Assembly (NCBI GenBank): GCA_022773825.1
Contig: JALFOF010000064.1
Span: forward strand, 1 to 57,018
Reading direction: 5' to 3'
Source: Prevotella sp.
GTDB taxonomy: Bacteria > Bacteroidota > Bacteroidia > Bacteroidales > Bacteroidaceae
DNA length: 57,018 bases
The translations under genes were made by a program, and so were the position numbers. The notes below the pieces were generated by a model. It did not search any database. It worked only from the letters and a program-made list of their open reading frames with translations, and was not told the origin of the DNA. Within the stretch, counting starts at the first letter, position 1; every line of letters starts with the position of its first letter. Positions 8,093-17,803 of the stretch are shown piece after piece.

Positions 8093-8590
8093 ATGGACGA
8101 CAAGGAAAAGGACAAGAAAGCAACGGAAAGCCAACGCGACGACATCGTCAGCACAGACGTAAAGGCGGATGAAGGCAGCGCTCCCAAGGGCAAGGCCACC
8201 AGCAGTGTGCTCGGAAACAAGACGATAGAGGACGTCATACGGCGCGAGGCAAAGGAGGAACAGGACACCTCCTCACCCTTCTCCATATCAAAAACCCTCG
8301 GCGGCGTAATCATAGCACGCGCCTTTCAGAGGCAGATATGGCTGGTACTCCTCGTGTGCGCGTTCCTTCTTATATATATAAACAACCGTTACCTGTGCCA
8401 GAACAAACTGGTGGAGATAGACAAAGTGGAGGCGAAGATGGTGGAGGCACGATACAAAGCCACCGTGTGCACCAGCATACTTACCGAGAAAAGCCGCGAG
8501 AGCAATATCATGAAGATGCTCAGAGTCTACGGAGACACCACGCTGACAATACCCAATGAACCGCCATACCTTATAAGAATAGAGGAATAA
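8093..8590 (+). CDS. ftsL: FtsL-like cell division protein
   Basis: A bitopic membrane protein of 165 aa in the ftsL position between rsmH and ftsI. A charged cytoplasmic N-terminal part (1-80) is followed by one membrane segment (about 83-103, WLVLLVCAFLLIYI) and a short periplasmic coiled-coil-prone region. Sequence similarity to proteobacterial FtsL is not expected; the assignment rests on topology, size and gene order and corresponds to the FtsL-like family of Bacteroidota. FtsL normally joins FtsQ and FtsB and activates FtsWI. The N-terminal tail is longer than in E. coli. Confidence 0.8.
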   Translation: MDDKEKDKKATESQRDDIVSTDVKADEGSAPKGKATSSVLGNKTIEDVIRREAKEEQDTSSPFSISKTLGGVIIARAFQRQIWLVLLVCAFLLIYINNRYLCQNKLVEIDKVEAKMVEARYKATVCTSILTEKSRESNIMKMLRVYGDTTLTIPNEPPYLIRIEE

Positions 8591-8601
8591 CAAGATAAAG
8601 A

Positions 8602-10776
8602 ATGAGCAGATTTGAGTATCATAAATCCATGCTTCGCTATACGGTCTTCGCCGTATTGCTTACCATCGTGGCCATAAGCGTGCTCGCCAAGGGACTGTAT
8701 ATCGTGGTGGCAGAGCACGATTACTGGGAGGAGGTGAGCTCAATGAAGAAGATTGACAGCATCAGCGTGCCCCCCGTGCGCGGCAATATCCTCAGCGACA
8801 ACGGGCAACAGCTGGCTTGTAACCTTCCGGAATACCGTATGTACATGGACTTTGTGGCACTGCAAGAAAGCAAAGCAGATACTCTTTGGCACGACTCCGT
8901 AGGCAACGACACGCGTGTTCTCCATGCGTTATGCGACAGCTTGCACGCCATTTTCCCGCAGAAAACCGCCGCCGAGTACCTTGAGCACTTGAAGAAAGGC
9001 TACGAGAAGCGCAGCCGTTACTGGCCGGTGGTAAGGCAAAGGGTGTCCTATACCGTGTACCAGAGGGTCAAGGCACTGCCGATATTCCGCCTGAAACCGG
9101 GCGTCGGCGGCTTCACAGCCAAGAAGTTCATGGTGCGCAACCGTCCATACGGCTCGCTGGCGTCAAGCATAATAGGCGGCACTTACAATGAGAAAGGTGT
9201 GGCATATTCAGGCCTTGAACTGGCTTACGACTCCATATTGAAGGGCAGTCCCGGCTTCAAGCACCGCCGCAAGGTTCTCAATGGCTGGGTGGATATGCTC
9301 GACTCTGCCGCTGTTGACGGCAATGACATCACGACAACGATAGACGTTGGCATACAGGACCTTGCCGAACGCTCCCTCATAAAGGAACTGAAAGCCGTGA
9401 ATGGATATACCGGTGTGGCGATAGTTATGGAGGTGGCGACGGGTGATATCAAGGCCATGGTAAACGTGGACCGCAACGATTCCACGGGAGAATATTACGA
9501 AGGGCGCAACCATGCCATAGCGGACTGGCTGGAACCAGGTTCTGTTTTCAAGACTGCCAGCTTCATGGTGGCGCTTGATGACGGCGTTATCGATACCACA
9601 GACCATGTGGATACCGGCTGCGGACTTATGCAAATGTACGGCTCTACCATGCGCGACCACAACTGGCATCGTGGAGGTTACGGCATGCTGTCTGTGCCCC
9701 GTGTGCTTCAAGTCAGCTCAAACATAGGCGTGAGCTACCTCATAGACCGCCATTACCATAACAATCCCGAGAAGTTCGTTGAGGGATTGCACCGCGTAGG
9801 CATAGCGGAGAACCTCCGTCTGCCCTTCCCCGAGTATATGCCGCCACGTGTTCGTATGCCGAAAAAGAACAAACGCGGGCAGTGGACCAACTGGAGTAAC
9901 ACGGCATTGCCATGGATGAGCATCGGTTATGAGACCAATGTGCCGCCCATTTCCGTAGTGACCTTCTACAACGCCATTGCCAACGGCGGCGTGATGGTGC
10001 GTCCGCGCCTCGTCACAAAGATAGAGAAAGACGGCGAGGTGATAAAGGAATTCCCCGTGGAGGTGCTGAAACGGCAGATATGCAGCAAGGAGACTCTCGG
10101 TAAAGTGCAGACCATGCTGAGGCAGGTCGTTAGCATAGGACTGGGTAAGACGGCAGGCTCGCCATCCTTTGCCGTATCGGGTAAGACTGGTACCGCGCAG
10201 AAAGCGATGGGTGGAGGCTATAAGAATGGCACCGTGAACTACCTGCTTTCCTTCTGCGGATACTTTCCCTCCGAGGCGCCACGTTATACTTGTATCGTCT
10301 GCATCCATAAGGCAGGACTGCCCGCTTCGGGCGGTCTTATGAGCGGACAAGTGTTCCACGACATCGCCGAGGGCATCATGGCGAAGAATATAAAGTATGA
10401 CGTAAAGGAGTCAAGAGACTCCCTTTCCGTCCTCATCCCCGACGTAAAGACGGGTAATGTGCTCGCCGCCGACTACGTAATGTCGCGCCTTGGCATGGTG
10501 TGCGAGGGCGGATGGCGCGGCGGATGCGCCGAGGGCAAGCCTGTATGGGGCAGGGTGGAGCGCAAGACCGCTTCCTCTGTAATACGCCGCACGGGCGCTA
10601 CGGCGAACGGACTGATGCCCGACGTGACGGGAATGGGTGCCCGTGACGCGGTGTTCCTCATCGAAAGCCGTGGCGCGAGGGTAGTGCTCAAGGGCAGGGG
10701 CAAGGTGAAACAGCAGAGCAAACCTGCCGGAACACAGATGCGCAAGGGCGAGAAAATAACGCTGGAGCTGGCATGA
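8602..10776 (+). CDS. ftsI: Septal penicillin-binding protein FtsI with C-terminal PASTA domain
   Basis: Class B transpeptidase that cross-links septal peptidoglycan, 724 aa. An N-terminal membrane anchor (about 12-35) is followed by the dimerisation domain with [10 protein letters not shown] (59-68) and the transpeptidase domain: S314VFK317 (catalytic Ser), S372SN and K528TG. The last 60 or so residues ([20 protein letters not shown] onward) form one PASTA domain, common in Bacteroidota FtsI but absent from the enterobacterial protein. It starts 11 bp after the FtsL-like gene and partners with FtsW further down the cluster. Confidence 0.95.
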   Translation: MSRFEYHKSMLRYTVFAVLLTIVAISVLAKGLYIVVAEHDYWEEVSSMKKIDSISVPPVRGNILSDNGQQLACNLPEYRMYMDFVALQESKADTLWHDSVGNDTRVLHALCDSLHAIFPQKTAAEYLEHLKKGYEKRSRYWPVVRQRVSYTVYQRVKALPIFRLKPGVGGFTAKKFMVRNRPYGSLASSIIGGTYNEKGVAYSGLELAYDSILKGSPGFKHRRKVLNGWVDMLDSAAVDGNDITTTIDVGIQDLAERSLIKELKAVNGYTGVAIVMEVATGDIKAMVNVDRNDSTGEYYEGRNHAIADWLEPGSVFKTASFMVALDDGVIDTTDHVDTGCGLMQMYGSTMRDHNWHRGGYGMLSVPRVLQVSSNIGVSYLIDRHYHNNPEKFVEGLHRVGIAENLRLPFPEYMPPRVRMPKKNKRGQWTNWSNTALPWMSIGYETNVPPISVVTFYNAIANGGVMVRPRLVTKIEKDGEVIKEFPVEVLKRQICSKETLGKVQTMLRQVVSIGLGKTAGSPSFAVSGKTGTAQKAMGGGYKNGTVNYLLSFCGYFPSEAPRYTCIVCIHKAGLPASGGLMSGQVFHDIAEGIMAKNIKYDVKESRDSLSVLIPDVKTGNVLAADYVMSRLGMVCEGGWRGGCAEGKPVWGRVERKTASSVIRRTGATANGLMPDVTGMGARDAVFLIESRGARVVLKGRGKVKQQSKPAGTQMRKGEKITLELA

Positions 10777-10810
10777 CGCAGCCCCATACACACATAACAC
10801 AGCAGCAACA

Positions 10811-12271
10811 ATGAAACTATCAGAACTCCTTTCAAACATCAAGACCGTGGAGACAGTCGGCTCCATGGATGTTGATATCACGGGTATAAACATCGACTCC
10901 CGCAGGATAGAGCCGGGAAACCTCTTCGTCGCCATGCGCGGCACGCAGGTTGACGGTCATCAGTTCATACCAAAAGCCGAGGAACTCGGTGCCGCGGCAG
11001 TGCTGTGCGAGGAGATACCAGCCAGTGCTCCCGCTGCGGTGACCTTCGTGAAGGTGCGCGATTGCGAGGACTGCGTGGGCCAGGTGGCCACCGCCTACTA
11101 TGGCAATCCCACGTCAGAGCTGAGACTTGTGGGCGTGACAGGCACCAACGGCAAGACCACTGTCGCCACGCTCCTCTACAATATGTTCCGTGCTATGGGT
11201 CACAAGTGCGGACTGTTGTCCACCGTCTGCAACTATATCGAGGGTGAGGCAGTGCCCTCCACCCACACCACCCCCGACCCCATAGAGCTCAACAAACTGC
11301 TGGCAAGGATGGTGGAGGCAGGCTGCGAATATGCCTTCATGGAGTGTTCCAGCCACGCCATAGCCCAGAAGCGCATCGGAGGACTGACCTTCGCCGGCGG
11401 CATCTTCACCAATCTCACCCGCGACCACCTCGACTACCACAAGACGTTCGAGAACTATCGCGACGCCAAGAAGGCGTTCTTCGACAGCCTTCCCAAGTCA
11501 GCCTTCGCCATAACCAATGCTGATGACAAGAACGGCATGGTGATGACGCAGAACACCAAGGCTGCTGTCAAAACCTATTCCACACGCTCCATGGCCGACT
11601 TCACTGCCCACATCATAGAGTGTCACTTCGAGGGAATGTACTTGGACATAGACAACCACGAGGTCGGCGTGCAGTTCATAGGCAAGTTCAACGTCAGCAA
11701 CCTGCTGGCAGTCTATGGCGCTGCCCGTATGCTTGGCAAGCAGGCAGACGACATACTCGTCGTCATGAGCACGCTGAAGAGCGTCTCCGGGCGCCTTGAA
11801 CCGCTGCGTTCGCCTCAGGGCTACACCGCCATCGTGGACTACGCCCATACCCCCGACGCGCTGGAGAACGTGCTCTGCGCCATCCATGAGGTGCTCAACG
11901 GCAAGGGACGTGTCATCACCGTCTGTGGCGCGGGAGGCAACCGCGACAAGGGCAAGCGCCCGCTGATGGCGCAGGAGGCTGTGAAGCAGAGCGACAGGGT
12001 TATCATTACCAGCGACAACCCGCGCTTCGAGGAGCCGCAAGACATCATCAACGATATGCTGGCAGGTCTCACGCCGCAGCAGATGAAGAAGGTACTCTCC
12101 ATCACAGACCGCCGCGAAGCTATCAGAACCGCCTGCATGCTGGCAGAGAAGGGCGATGTCATACTCGTGGCAGGCAAGGGCCATGAGGACTATCAGGACG
12201 TGAAAGGAGTGAAGCACCACTTCGACGACAAGGAGGAGTTGCGCAACGCCTTCGCCGAACAGAACGCATAA
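10811..12271 (+). CDS. murE: UDP-N-acetylmuramoyl-tripeptide synthetase MurE, probably meso-diaminopimelate adding
   Basis: Cytoplasmic ligase that adds the third amino acid to UDP-MurNAc-L-Ala-D-Glu, 486 aa. The ATP loop GTNGKTT is at 111-117. The residue-selecting motif is DNPR (402-405), which in characterised MurE proteins marks meso-diaminopimelate rather than L-lysine, so the wall should be of the DAP type. The Mur ligase middle and C-terminal domains are intact ([36 protein letters not shown]). It lies 34 bp after ftsI. murF, its usual next partner, is not in this cluster. Confidence 0.96.
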   Translation: MKLSELLSNIKTVETVGSMDVDITGINIDSRRIEPGNLFVAMRGTQVDGHQFIPKAEELGAAAVLCEEIPASAPAAVTFVKVRDCEDCVGQVATAYYGNPTSELRLVGVTGTNGKTTVATLLYNMFRAMGHKCGLLSTVCNYIEGEAVPSTHTTPDPIELNKLLARMVEAGCEYAFMECSSHAIAQKRIGGLTFAGGIFTNLTRDHLDYHKTFENYRDAKKAFFDSLPKSAFAITNADDKNGMVMTQNTKAAVKTYSTRSMADFTAHIIECHFEGMYLDIDNHEVGVQFIGKFNVSNLLAVYGAARMLGKQADDILVVMSTLKSVSGRLEPLRSPQGYTAIVDYAHTPDALENVLCAIHEVLNGKGRVITVCGAGGNRDKGKRPLMAQEAVKQSDRVIITSDNPRFEEPQDIINDMLAGLTPQQMKKVLSITDRREAIRTACMLAEKGDVILVAGKGHEDYQDVKGVKHHFDDKEELRNAFAEQNA

Positions 12272-12290
12272 CCACCAAAACAACGCATAG

Positions 12291-13556
12291 ATGTTATACT
12301 ACCTCTTCAGATTTCTTGAGCAATGGGACATACCGGGTTCCGGTATGTGGAGTTACATATCCTTCCGCTCCCTGCTCGCCCTCATCCTCTCGCTTGTCAT
12401 CTCCGTGTGGTTCGGCGAAATCTTTATCAAGTGGATGAGGAAGCATGGCGGACTTGAGGCGCAGCGCGACCGCAGCGTGGACCCCTACGGAGTGGAGAAG
12501 CGTGGCGTGCCCACCATGGGCGGCGTGATAATCATTGTCGCCACCATAGTGCCGTGCCTGCTCTTCGGCAGGTTGCGCAACATTTATATGCTGCTCATGA
12601 TTGTCACCACCTTATGGCTGGGATTGATAGGTTTCGCCGACGACTATATCAAGATGAAGGTTAGCAAGGACGGCCTGCGCCCCATCTACAAGCTCATCGG
12701 TCAGGCAGGTCTTGGACTGATAGTGGGCCTCACGCTGTGGTTGAGTCCTGATGTTGTGATACGCGAGAACGTCTCCGTGCAGCGTCAGGGCCATGAGATG
12801 GTGGTACACAAGAGCGCGCCAGTCAAATCGACCACCACCACCATACCCTTCTGCAAGGACAACAACTTCAACTACACCGACGCCTTCTTCTCATGGCTCG
12901 GCGAGCATAGGAGCGCGGCGGGGTGGATATTCTTCGTGATTTTCACCACCTTCGTGGTCATGGCAGTGAGCAACGGCTCCAACCTCAACGACGGCATGGA
13001 CGGTATGTGCGCCGGCAACGCCGCCATAATCTGCGTCGCCCTCGGCGTGCTCGCCTACGTCTCGAGTCACATAGGCTACGCGGCATACTTCAACATCATG
13101 TATATCCCGCAGTCGGAGGAGCTCGTTATCTTCCTCTGCGCCTTCGCCGGCGCGCTGATAGGCTTCCTCTGGTACAACGCCTACCCTGCGCAGATATTCA
13201 TGGGCGACACCGGTTCGCTCGCCATCGGTGGCATAATAGCCGTCACCGCCATCATAATACACAAGGAGCTGCTCGTGCCCCTGCTCTGCTTCATCTTCTT
13301 CATGGAGAGCATCTCGGTGATGTTGCAGGTGCAGTACGCAAAATACGGCAACCGCAAGGGCAGGAAGCTGCGCGTCTTCAAGCGCGCCCCGATACACGAT
13401 GCCTTCCGCGTGAAGCCTGGACAGATAGGCGACGACATGAAGATACTCTTCAACTGGCCGCGCGGATGCTGGCTGGAGTCGAAGATAACGACACGCTTCT
13501 GGATAATAACAGTGCTTCTGGCGGCACTCGCCATAGTGACGCTAAAGGTAAGATAA
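12291..13556 (+). CDS. mraY: Phospho-N-acetylmuramoyl-pentapeptide-transferase
   Basis: Integral membrane enzyme that transfers phospho-MurNAc-pentapeptide to undecaprenyl phosphate, making lipid I. Ten or so membrane segments alternate with conserved cytoplasmic loops: PTMGG (about 74-78), the ADDY aspartates at 116-119, NLNDGMDG, and MGDTGSLAIGG. At 421 aa it is about 60 longer than the E. coli enzyme; the extra length is mostly a loop around 155-205 (HKSAPVKSTTTTIPF and neighbours), which I believe is usual in Bacteroidota. It starts 19 bp after murE. A repeat array separates it from murD. Confidence 0.96.
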   Translation: MLYYLFRFLEQWDIPGSGMWSYISFRSLLALILSLVISVWFGEIFIKWMRKHGGLEAQRDRSVDPYGVEKRGVPTMGGVIIIVATIVPCLLFGRLRNIYMLLMIVTTLWLGLIGFADDYIKMKVSKDGLRPIYKLIGQAGLGLIVGLTLWLSPDVVIRENVSVQRQGHEMVVHKSAPVKSTTTTIPFCKDNNFNYTDAFFSWLGEHRSAAGWIFFVIFTTFVVMAVSNGSNLNDGMDGMCAGNAAIICVALGVLAYVSSHIGYAAYFNIMYIPQSEELVIFLCAFAGALIGFLWYNAYPAQIFMGDTGSLAIGGIIAVTAIIIHKELLVPLLCFIFFMESISVMLQVQYAKYGNRKGRKLRVFKRAPIHDAFRVKPGQIGDDMKILFNWPRGCWLESKITTRFWIITVLLAALAIVTLKVR

Positions 13557-13615
13557 TCAAGGGGTAACGCCTTCGGTAAACCGCCTTCGCCGCGGCATCC
13601 CACGCGGGGTGCGCC

Positions 13616-13700
13616 GCAAAAGCATAGCTATTACAGTGTAAAACGATAGCTATTGCAATGTAAAATGATAGCTATTACAGTGTAAAAGCATAGCTATTGC
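13616..13700. repeat. 22-bp-period dyad array, copy 2 (4 units), inside the dcw cluster
   Basis: Units start at 13616, 13638, 13660 and 13682, again 19-bp dyads with 3-bp spacers; units 2 and 3 carry CGATAGC and TGATAGC in place of GCATAGC. This is the only array lying between two codirectional genes expected to share an operon (mraY and murD), so it may weaken or interrupt read-through there. Confidence 0.85.
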
Positions 13701-13783
13701 AAGAGGGAGGCATGGAGGCGGTGCGGTGAGGCTGCGGCAGCCGCCGTGCCCAATATAGGAAAACGGAACAAAACATACAGTCT

Positions 13784-15130
13784 ATGGATAAGTTAGTGAT
13801 ACTCGGAGCCGGCGAAAGCGGCGTGGGAACAGCTATCCTTGCCAAGCAGCAGGGGTACGATGTGTTCGTGTCGGACATGGGAACCATCAAGGCGAAGTAC
13901 AAGAAACGCCTCGATGAGCACTCCATACGCTGGGAGGAAGGGCAGCATACGGAGAGCGAGGTGCTCAGCGCTACGGAAGTGGTGAAGAGCCCGGGCATAC
14001 CCGACAGCGCTCCGATGGTGCAGGCATTGATAGCCCAAGGCACACCGATACTGGCGGAGCTGGAGTTCGCCAAGCGTTACAGCAGGGGCAGGACAATATG
14101 CATAACAGGCTCCAACGGCAAGACCACAACCACCTCTCTCATATATTATATAATGAAGAAGTGGGGCGTGGACGTGGGGCTGGCGGGCAACATAGGACGC
14201 TCGTACGCCATGCAGGTAGCCACGGGAGACCACGACTGGTATGTGCTGGAGATAAGCTCCTTCCAGCTCGACAATATGTTCGACTTCCGCGCGGACGTCG
14301 CCGTGTTGATGAACATCACGCCAGACCACCTCGACCGCTACGAGTTCAATATGCAGAACTACGTTGACTCCAAGATGCGCATCATACAGAACCAGACGCC
14401 CAAGGACACCTTCGTCTATTGGAGCGACGACGAATACATAGACAAGGAGCTACGCAAGCGCCTTGACGGCTACGACCCCAAGCCCACACCGTCCTCGCGT
14501 CCCGCGGCATCGGGCAACCCGACGCTCGCTCCCTTCTCCGACAAGGACATCGACCCGGAGAGCAACTTCCCACTGCCCGGCAAGCACAACCAGCGCAACA
14601 TGATGGCCGCACGCAGCGCGGTGCGCGCCGCTATGGCAAAGATGGACCTCACGGCAGGGCAGCAGAGCAAGTACGAGGAGGTGCTGGCAAAGTGTCTTAC
14701 CGACTTCCCAGGAGTGGAGCACAGGCTGGAAAAGGTGGCTGACAAGGACGGAGTGCTGTGGATAAACGACTCCAAAGCCACCAACGTGGATGCTTGTCGC
14801 GTGGCACTCGAAGCCATGAGCCGCCCCGTGGTCTTAATAGTAGGAGGAAAAGACAAGGGCAACGACTACGGATTGATAAAGCCTCTGGTGGCGGAGAAAT
14901 GTCATGCGCTGGTCTATCTCGGTGCCGACAACGCCAAGCTGCACGCCGCCTTCGACGATATGGGCATCGCCACGGCGGACACGCACAGCATGAAGGACTG
15001 CGTGGAGGCTTGCCGCGGACTGGCACGCAAGGGTGACGTGGTGCTCCTGTCGCCATGCTGCGCATCCTTCGACCTGTTCAAAAACATGGAGGACCGGGGC
15101 GAGCAGTTCAAGGAAAATATAGGAGGTTAG
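13784..15130 (+). CDS. murD: UDP-N-acetylmuramoylalanine--D-glutamate ligase
   Basis: Cytoplasmic ligase adding D-glutamate to UDP-MurNAc-L-Ala, 448 aa. It opens with a Rossmann motif (VILGAGESGVG, 5-15), has the ATP loop GSNGKTT at 109-115, NITPDHLDRY near 170, GKHNQRN near 265, and DSKATNVDA near 328, all typical of MurD. It is separated from mraY by 227 bp that contain dyad array 2, and from ftsW by the G-rich/C-rich repeat. Confidence 0.96.
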   Translation: MDKLVILGAGESGVGTAILAKQQGYDVFVSDMGTIKAKYKKRLDEHSIRWEEGQHTESEVLSATEVVKSPGIPDSAPMVQALIAQGTPILAELEFAKRYSRGRTICITGSNGKTTTTSLIYYIMKKWGVDVGLAGNIGRSYAMQVATGDHDWYVLEISSFQLDNMFDFRADVAVLMNITPDHLDRYEFNMQNYVDSKMRIIQNQTPKDTFVYWSDDEYIDKELRKRLDGYDPKPTPSSRPAASGNPTLAPFSDKDIDPESNFPLPGKHNQRNMMAARSAVRAAMAKMDLTAGQQSKYEEVLAKCLTDFPGVEHRLEKVADKDGVLWINDSKATNVDACRVALEAMSRPVVLIVGGKDKGNDYGLIKPLVAEKCHALVYLGADNAKLHAAFDDMGIATADTHSMKDCVEACRGLARKGDVVLLSPCCASFDLFKNMEDRGEQFKENIGG

Positions 15131-15318
15131 GTTTTAGGTTTGTAGGTGTTAGGTGTTAGGTTTGTAGGTGTTAGGTGTTAGGTTTTAGGTCTTTGGTTTG
15201 AGGTCACATCGCCCGTAACCTTCAACCTTCCAACCTTCACCCCACAACCTCCCACCTCCACCCCCACAACCTCTCACCTCCACCCCCACAACCTCCCACC
15301 TTCACCCCGACAACCATA
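15126..15318. repeat. G-rich arm / core / C-rich arm repeat before ftsW
   Basis: After the murD stop a run of TAGGTTTTAGGTTTGTAGG-like units (15126-15204) leads to the core AGGTCACATCGC (15201-15212), then a C-rich run of ACCTCCCACCTCCACCCCC-like units with a 22-bp period (about 15218-15318). The two arms are imperfect complements and could fold into a long hairpin in the mRNA between murD and ftsW. The same 12-bp core occurs at 49113-49124 in the same arrangement. Confidence 0.75.
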
Positions 15319-15329
15319 TATACACACAC

Positions 15330-16628
15330 ATGGACAAGATAAAACAACTGCGCAACATCTTCAAGGGAGACAGCATAATATGGATGATTTTCTTCCTGCT
15401 ATGTATCATAAGCATAGTGGAAGTCTATTCCTCGTCCTCTATATTAGGCTACAAGACCGGCAACTACTGGTACGCCGCGGTATACCATACCAGCCTGCTC
15501 TTTCTGGGACTGCTGGCCATGGTGTGCGTGCTCAACGTGCCATGCCGTTACTTCAAGGTTATGACACCCTTGATGGTGCCCATCTCCCTGGTGCTCCTCG
15601 TGCTGGTATATATCATCGGTACTAAGGAGAACGACGCGGCGCGGTGGATAAAACTCTTCGGCGTAATACCGCTGCAACCCTCTGAGATAGCCAAAGGCAC
15701 CATGGTACTTGCCACGGCGCACATACTGAGCCAGTTGCAGACAGCGGACGGGGCGCACCCGAAGGCTTTCAAATACGTATGCCTCACCGCTGGTGGACTG
15801 ATAGCATTGGTGTTCCCGGAGAACTTCTCCACCGCCGCACTGATGGGGGCTGTGGTCTTCCTGATGATGATAATAGGGCGTGTACCCATGCGGCAGATAG
15901 GCTATCTGTGCACCGGCGTGGCAGTAGTGGCGGTGGTAGCCGTGCTGCTTGTGATGACGGTGGGAAAGTCGTCAGAGCAGCTTGCCAAGGAGAGCATGGC
16001 GCAGGGACGGCAGTACACCGAGGTTTCCGTGAAGGAAGGGAAGAAGGAAGAACCCGTGGTGGTGAAGCGAGGAGGAGTGCTTCACCGTCTGGACCTGTGG
16101 AAAGACCGTATCGACAACTTCCTCGACAATAAGTATGTGGCGCCGAAAGATTATGACCTCGACAAGAACGGACAGGTGGGTCACGCCAACATTGCCATCT
16201 CCTCAAGCAACTTCCTGGGCAAGGGTCCGGGCAATTCAGAGCAGCGCGACTTCCTTCCGCTGGCGTTCTCGGACTTCATCTACGCCATCATCTTCGAGGA
16301 ACTGGGATGGCTCGGGGCGGCATTCGTGGCGATGTTATACATCTCACTACTGTTCCGCACGGGCTATATAGCGCGGCAATGCGAGAACACCTTCCCCGCA
16401 TACCTCATCATGGGGCTTGCGTTGATGATAGTGATACAGGCACTTTTCAATATGTGTGTGGCGGTGGGACTGGCACCAGTGACAGGGCAGCCGCTGCCGT
16501 TGATAAGCAAGGGCGGCACGTCCAGCATAATAAACTGCATATATATCGGCGTGATACTCAGCGTGAGCCGCACTGCAAAGCGGAGGGATATGCCCAAAAC
16601 AGCGGCGGCGCACAGCGTGGCGAAATGA
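15330..16628 (+). CDS. ftsW: Septal peptidoglycan glycosyltransferase FtsW (SEDS family)
   Basis: SEDS-family membrane protein of 432 aa that polymerises lipid II at the septum together with FtsI. About ten membrane segments are visible, with the conserved stretches YIIGTKENDAARWIKLFGV (about 90-108, containing the usual aromatic-rich motif), the late periplasmic LPLAFSDFIYAIIFEELG, and GQPLPLISKGGTSS near the C-terminus. A charged periplasmic loop around 205-270 is larger than in E. coli. The ATG follows a C-rich repeat by 12 bp. It precedes murG by 31 bp. Confidence 0.94.
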   Translation: MDKIKQLRNIFKGDSIIWMIFFLLCIISIVEVYSSSSILGYKTGNYWYAAVYHTSLLFLGLLAMVCVLNVPCRYFKVMTPLMVPISLVLLVLVYIIGTKENDAARWIKLFGVIPLQPSEIAKGTMVLATAHILSQLQTADGAHPKAFKYVCLTAGGLIALVFPENFSTAALMGAVVFLMMIIGRVPMRQIGYLCTGVAVVAVVAVLLVMTVGKSSEQLAKESMAQGRQYTEVSVKEGKKEEPVVVKRGGVLHRLDLWKDRIDNFLDNKYVAPKDYDLDKNGQVGHANIAISSSNFLGKGPGNSEQRDFLPLAFSDFIYAIIFEELGWLGAAFVAMLYISLLFRTGYIARQCENTFPAYLIMGLALMIVIQALFNMCVAVGLAPVTGQPLPLISKGGTSSIINCIYIGVILSVSRTAKRRDMPKTAAAHSVAK

Positions 16629-16659
16629 CGGAAAACCTAAAATCATAATACAAAAGACA

Positions 16660-17772
16660 ATGGAAGAACCAAGGATAATCATCAGCGGCGGAGGGACGGG
16701 AGGACATATCTTCCCTGCCGTGAGCATCGCTAACGCCATAAAAGCAAAGCATCCCGAGGCAAAGATACTCTTCGTGGGAGCTGAAGGCAGAATGGAAATG
16801 ACGAGAGTGCCAGAGGCTGGCTACGAGATAAAGGGGCTGCCGGTGCGCGGACTGATAAGGCCGCTGTGGAGCCCGCGTAACGTTGGCGTGATGATAGACT
16901 TCTTCAAAAGCAAGCAGAAGGTGAAGAGCATACTGCGAGAGTTCCGCCCGCAGGTGGCGGTTGGAGTGGGAGGATACGCCTCCGCGCCAACGCTCAACGC
17001 GGCAGCGGCACTCGGTATCCCCTGCCTCATACAGGAACAGAACTCATACGCAGGCGTTACCAACCGCTCACTCGCTAAGAAAGCCGCCAAGATATGCGTG
17101 GCATACGACGGCATGGAGCGTTTCTTCCCGGCGGAAAACATCATAAAGACGGGCAACCCCGTAAGGCAGTCGCTCGTTGATGACACCACGACGAAGGCGG
17201 ATGCCTGCAAGGTTCTCGGCCTGAACAAGGACCTTCCGACCATACTTGTCATAGGCGGCTCGCTCGGAGCACGTACCATTAACAACGCCATCGCCAACGG
17301 AATAAGCCGTTTCGAGGAGAAAAAGATACAAGTTCTCTGGCAGACAGGCAAGTATTACGCCGAGGAATGTGCAAGGAAGGCACAGGAGGCAGGCGCCGTG
17401 ATGGTGCGTCCGCAAGCCTTTATCTCCGACATGGCAACGGCATACAAGGCCGCTGACATCGTGGTAAGCCGCGCTGGGGCATCCAGCATCAGCGAGTTGT
17501 GCCTGCTGGGCAAGGCCTCCATACTCGTCCCCTCGCCCAATGTGGCGGAGGATCACCAGACGAAAAACGCGCGGGCACTGTCTGATAAGAACGCAGCCGT
17601 GTTCGTACCAGACGCCGCGGCGGGCAAGACTCTCGTGGAAGAGGCAATCGCTCTCGTCTCTGACCCGTCGGCAATAACGGCGCTTGAGCTGGAGGTCAGC
17701 AAGCTCGCGCTGCGCAATTCCGCTGACATAATAGCCGATGAGGTGTTGAAACTCGCTGGTTTCGGGAAGTGA
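16660..17772 (+). CDS. murG: Undecaprenyldiphospho-muramoylpentapeptide N-acetylglucosaminyltransferase
   Basis: Peripheral membrane glycosyltransferase (GT-B fold) that adds GlcNAc to lipid I to make lipid II, 370 aa. The N-terminal glycine loop GGGTGGHIFPA (10-20) and VGVGGYASAPTLNAAAALGIP are present, as is the nucleotide-binding GGSLGARTINNAI and the C-terminal SRAGASSISEL with NQ-equivalent AEDHQTKNA. It lies between ftsW and murC with short gaps, consistent with a single transcript. Confidence 0.96.
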   Translation: MEEPRIIISGGGTGGHIFPAVSIANAIKAKHPEAKILFVGAEGRMEMTRVPEAGYEIKGLPVRGLIRPLWSPRNVGVMIDFFKSKQKVKSILREFRPQVAVGVGGYASAPTLNAAAALGIPCLIQEQNSYAGVTNRSLAKKAAKICVAYDGMERFFPAENIIKTGNPVRQSLVDDTTTKADACKVLGLNKDLPTILVIGGSLGARTINNAIANGISRFEEKKIQVLWQTGKYYAEECARKAQEAGAVMVRPQAFISDMATAYKAADIVVSRAGASSISELCLLGKASILVPSPNVAEDHQTKNARALSDKNAAVFVPDAAAGKTLVEEAIALVSDPSAITALELEVSKLALRNSADIIADEVLKLAGFGK

Positions 17773-17803
17773 ACCCGTAGCCGTTAACATAAAACAAAGC
17801 AAG

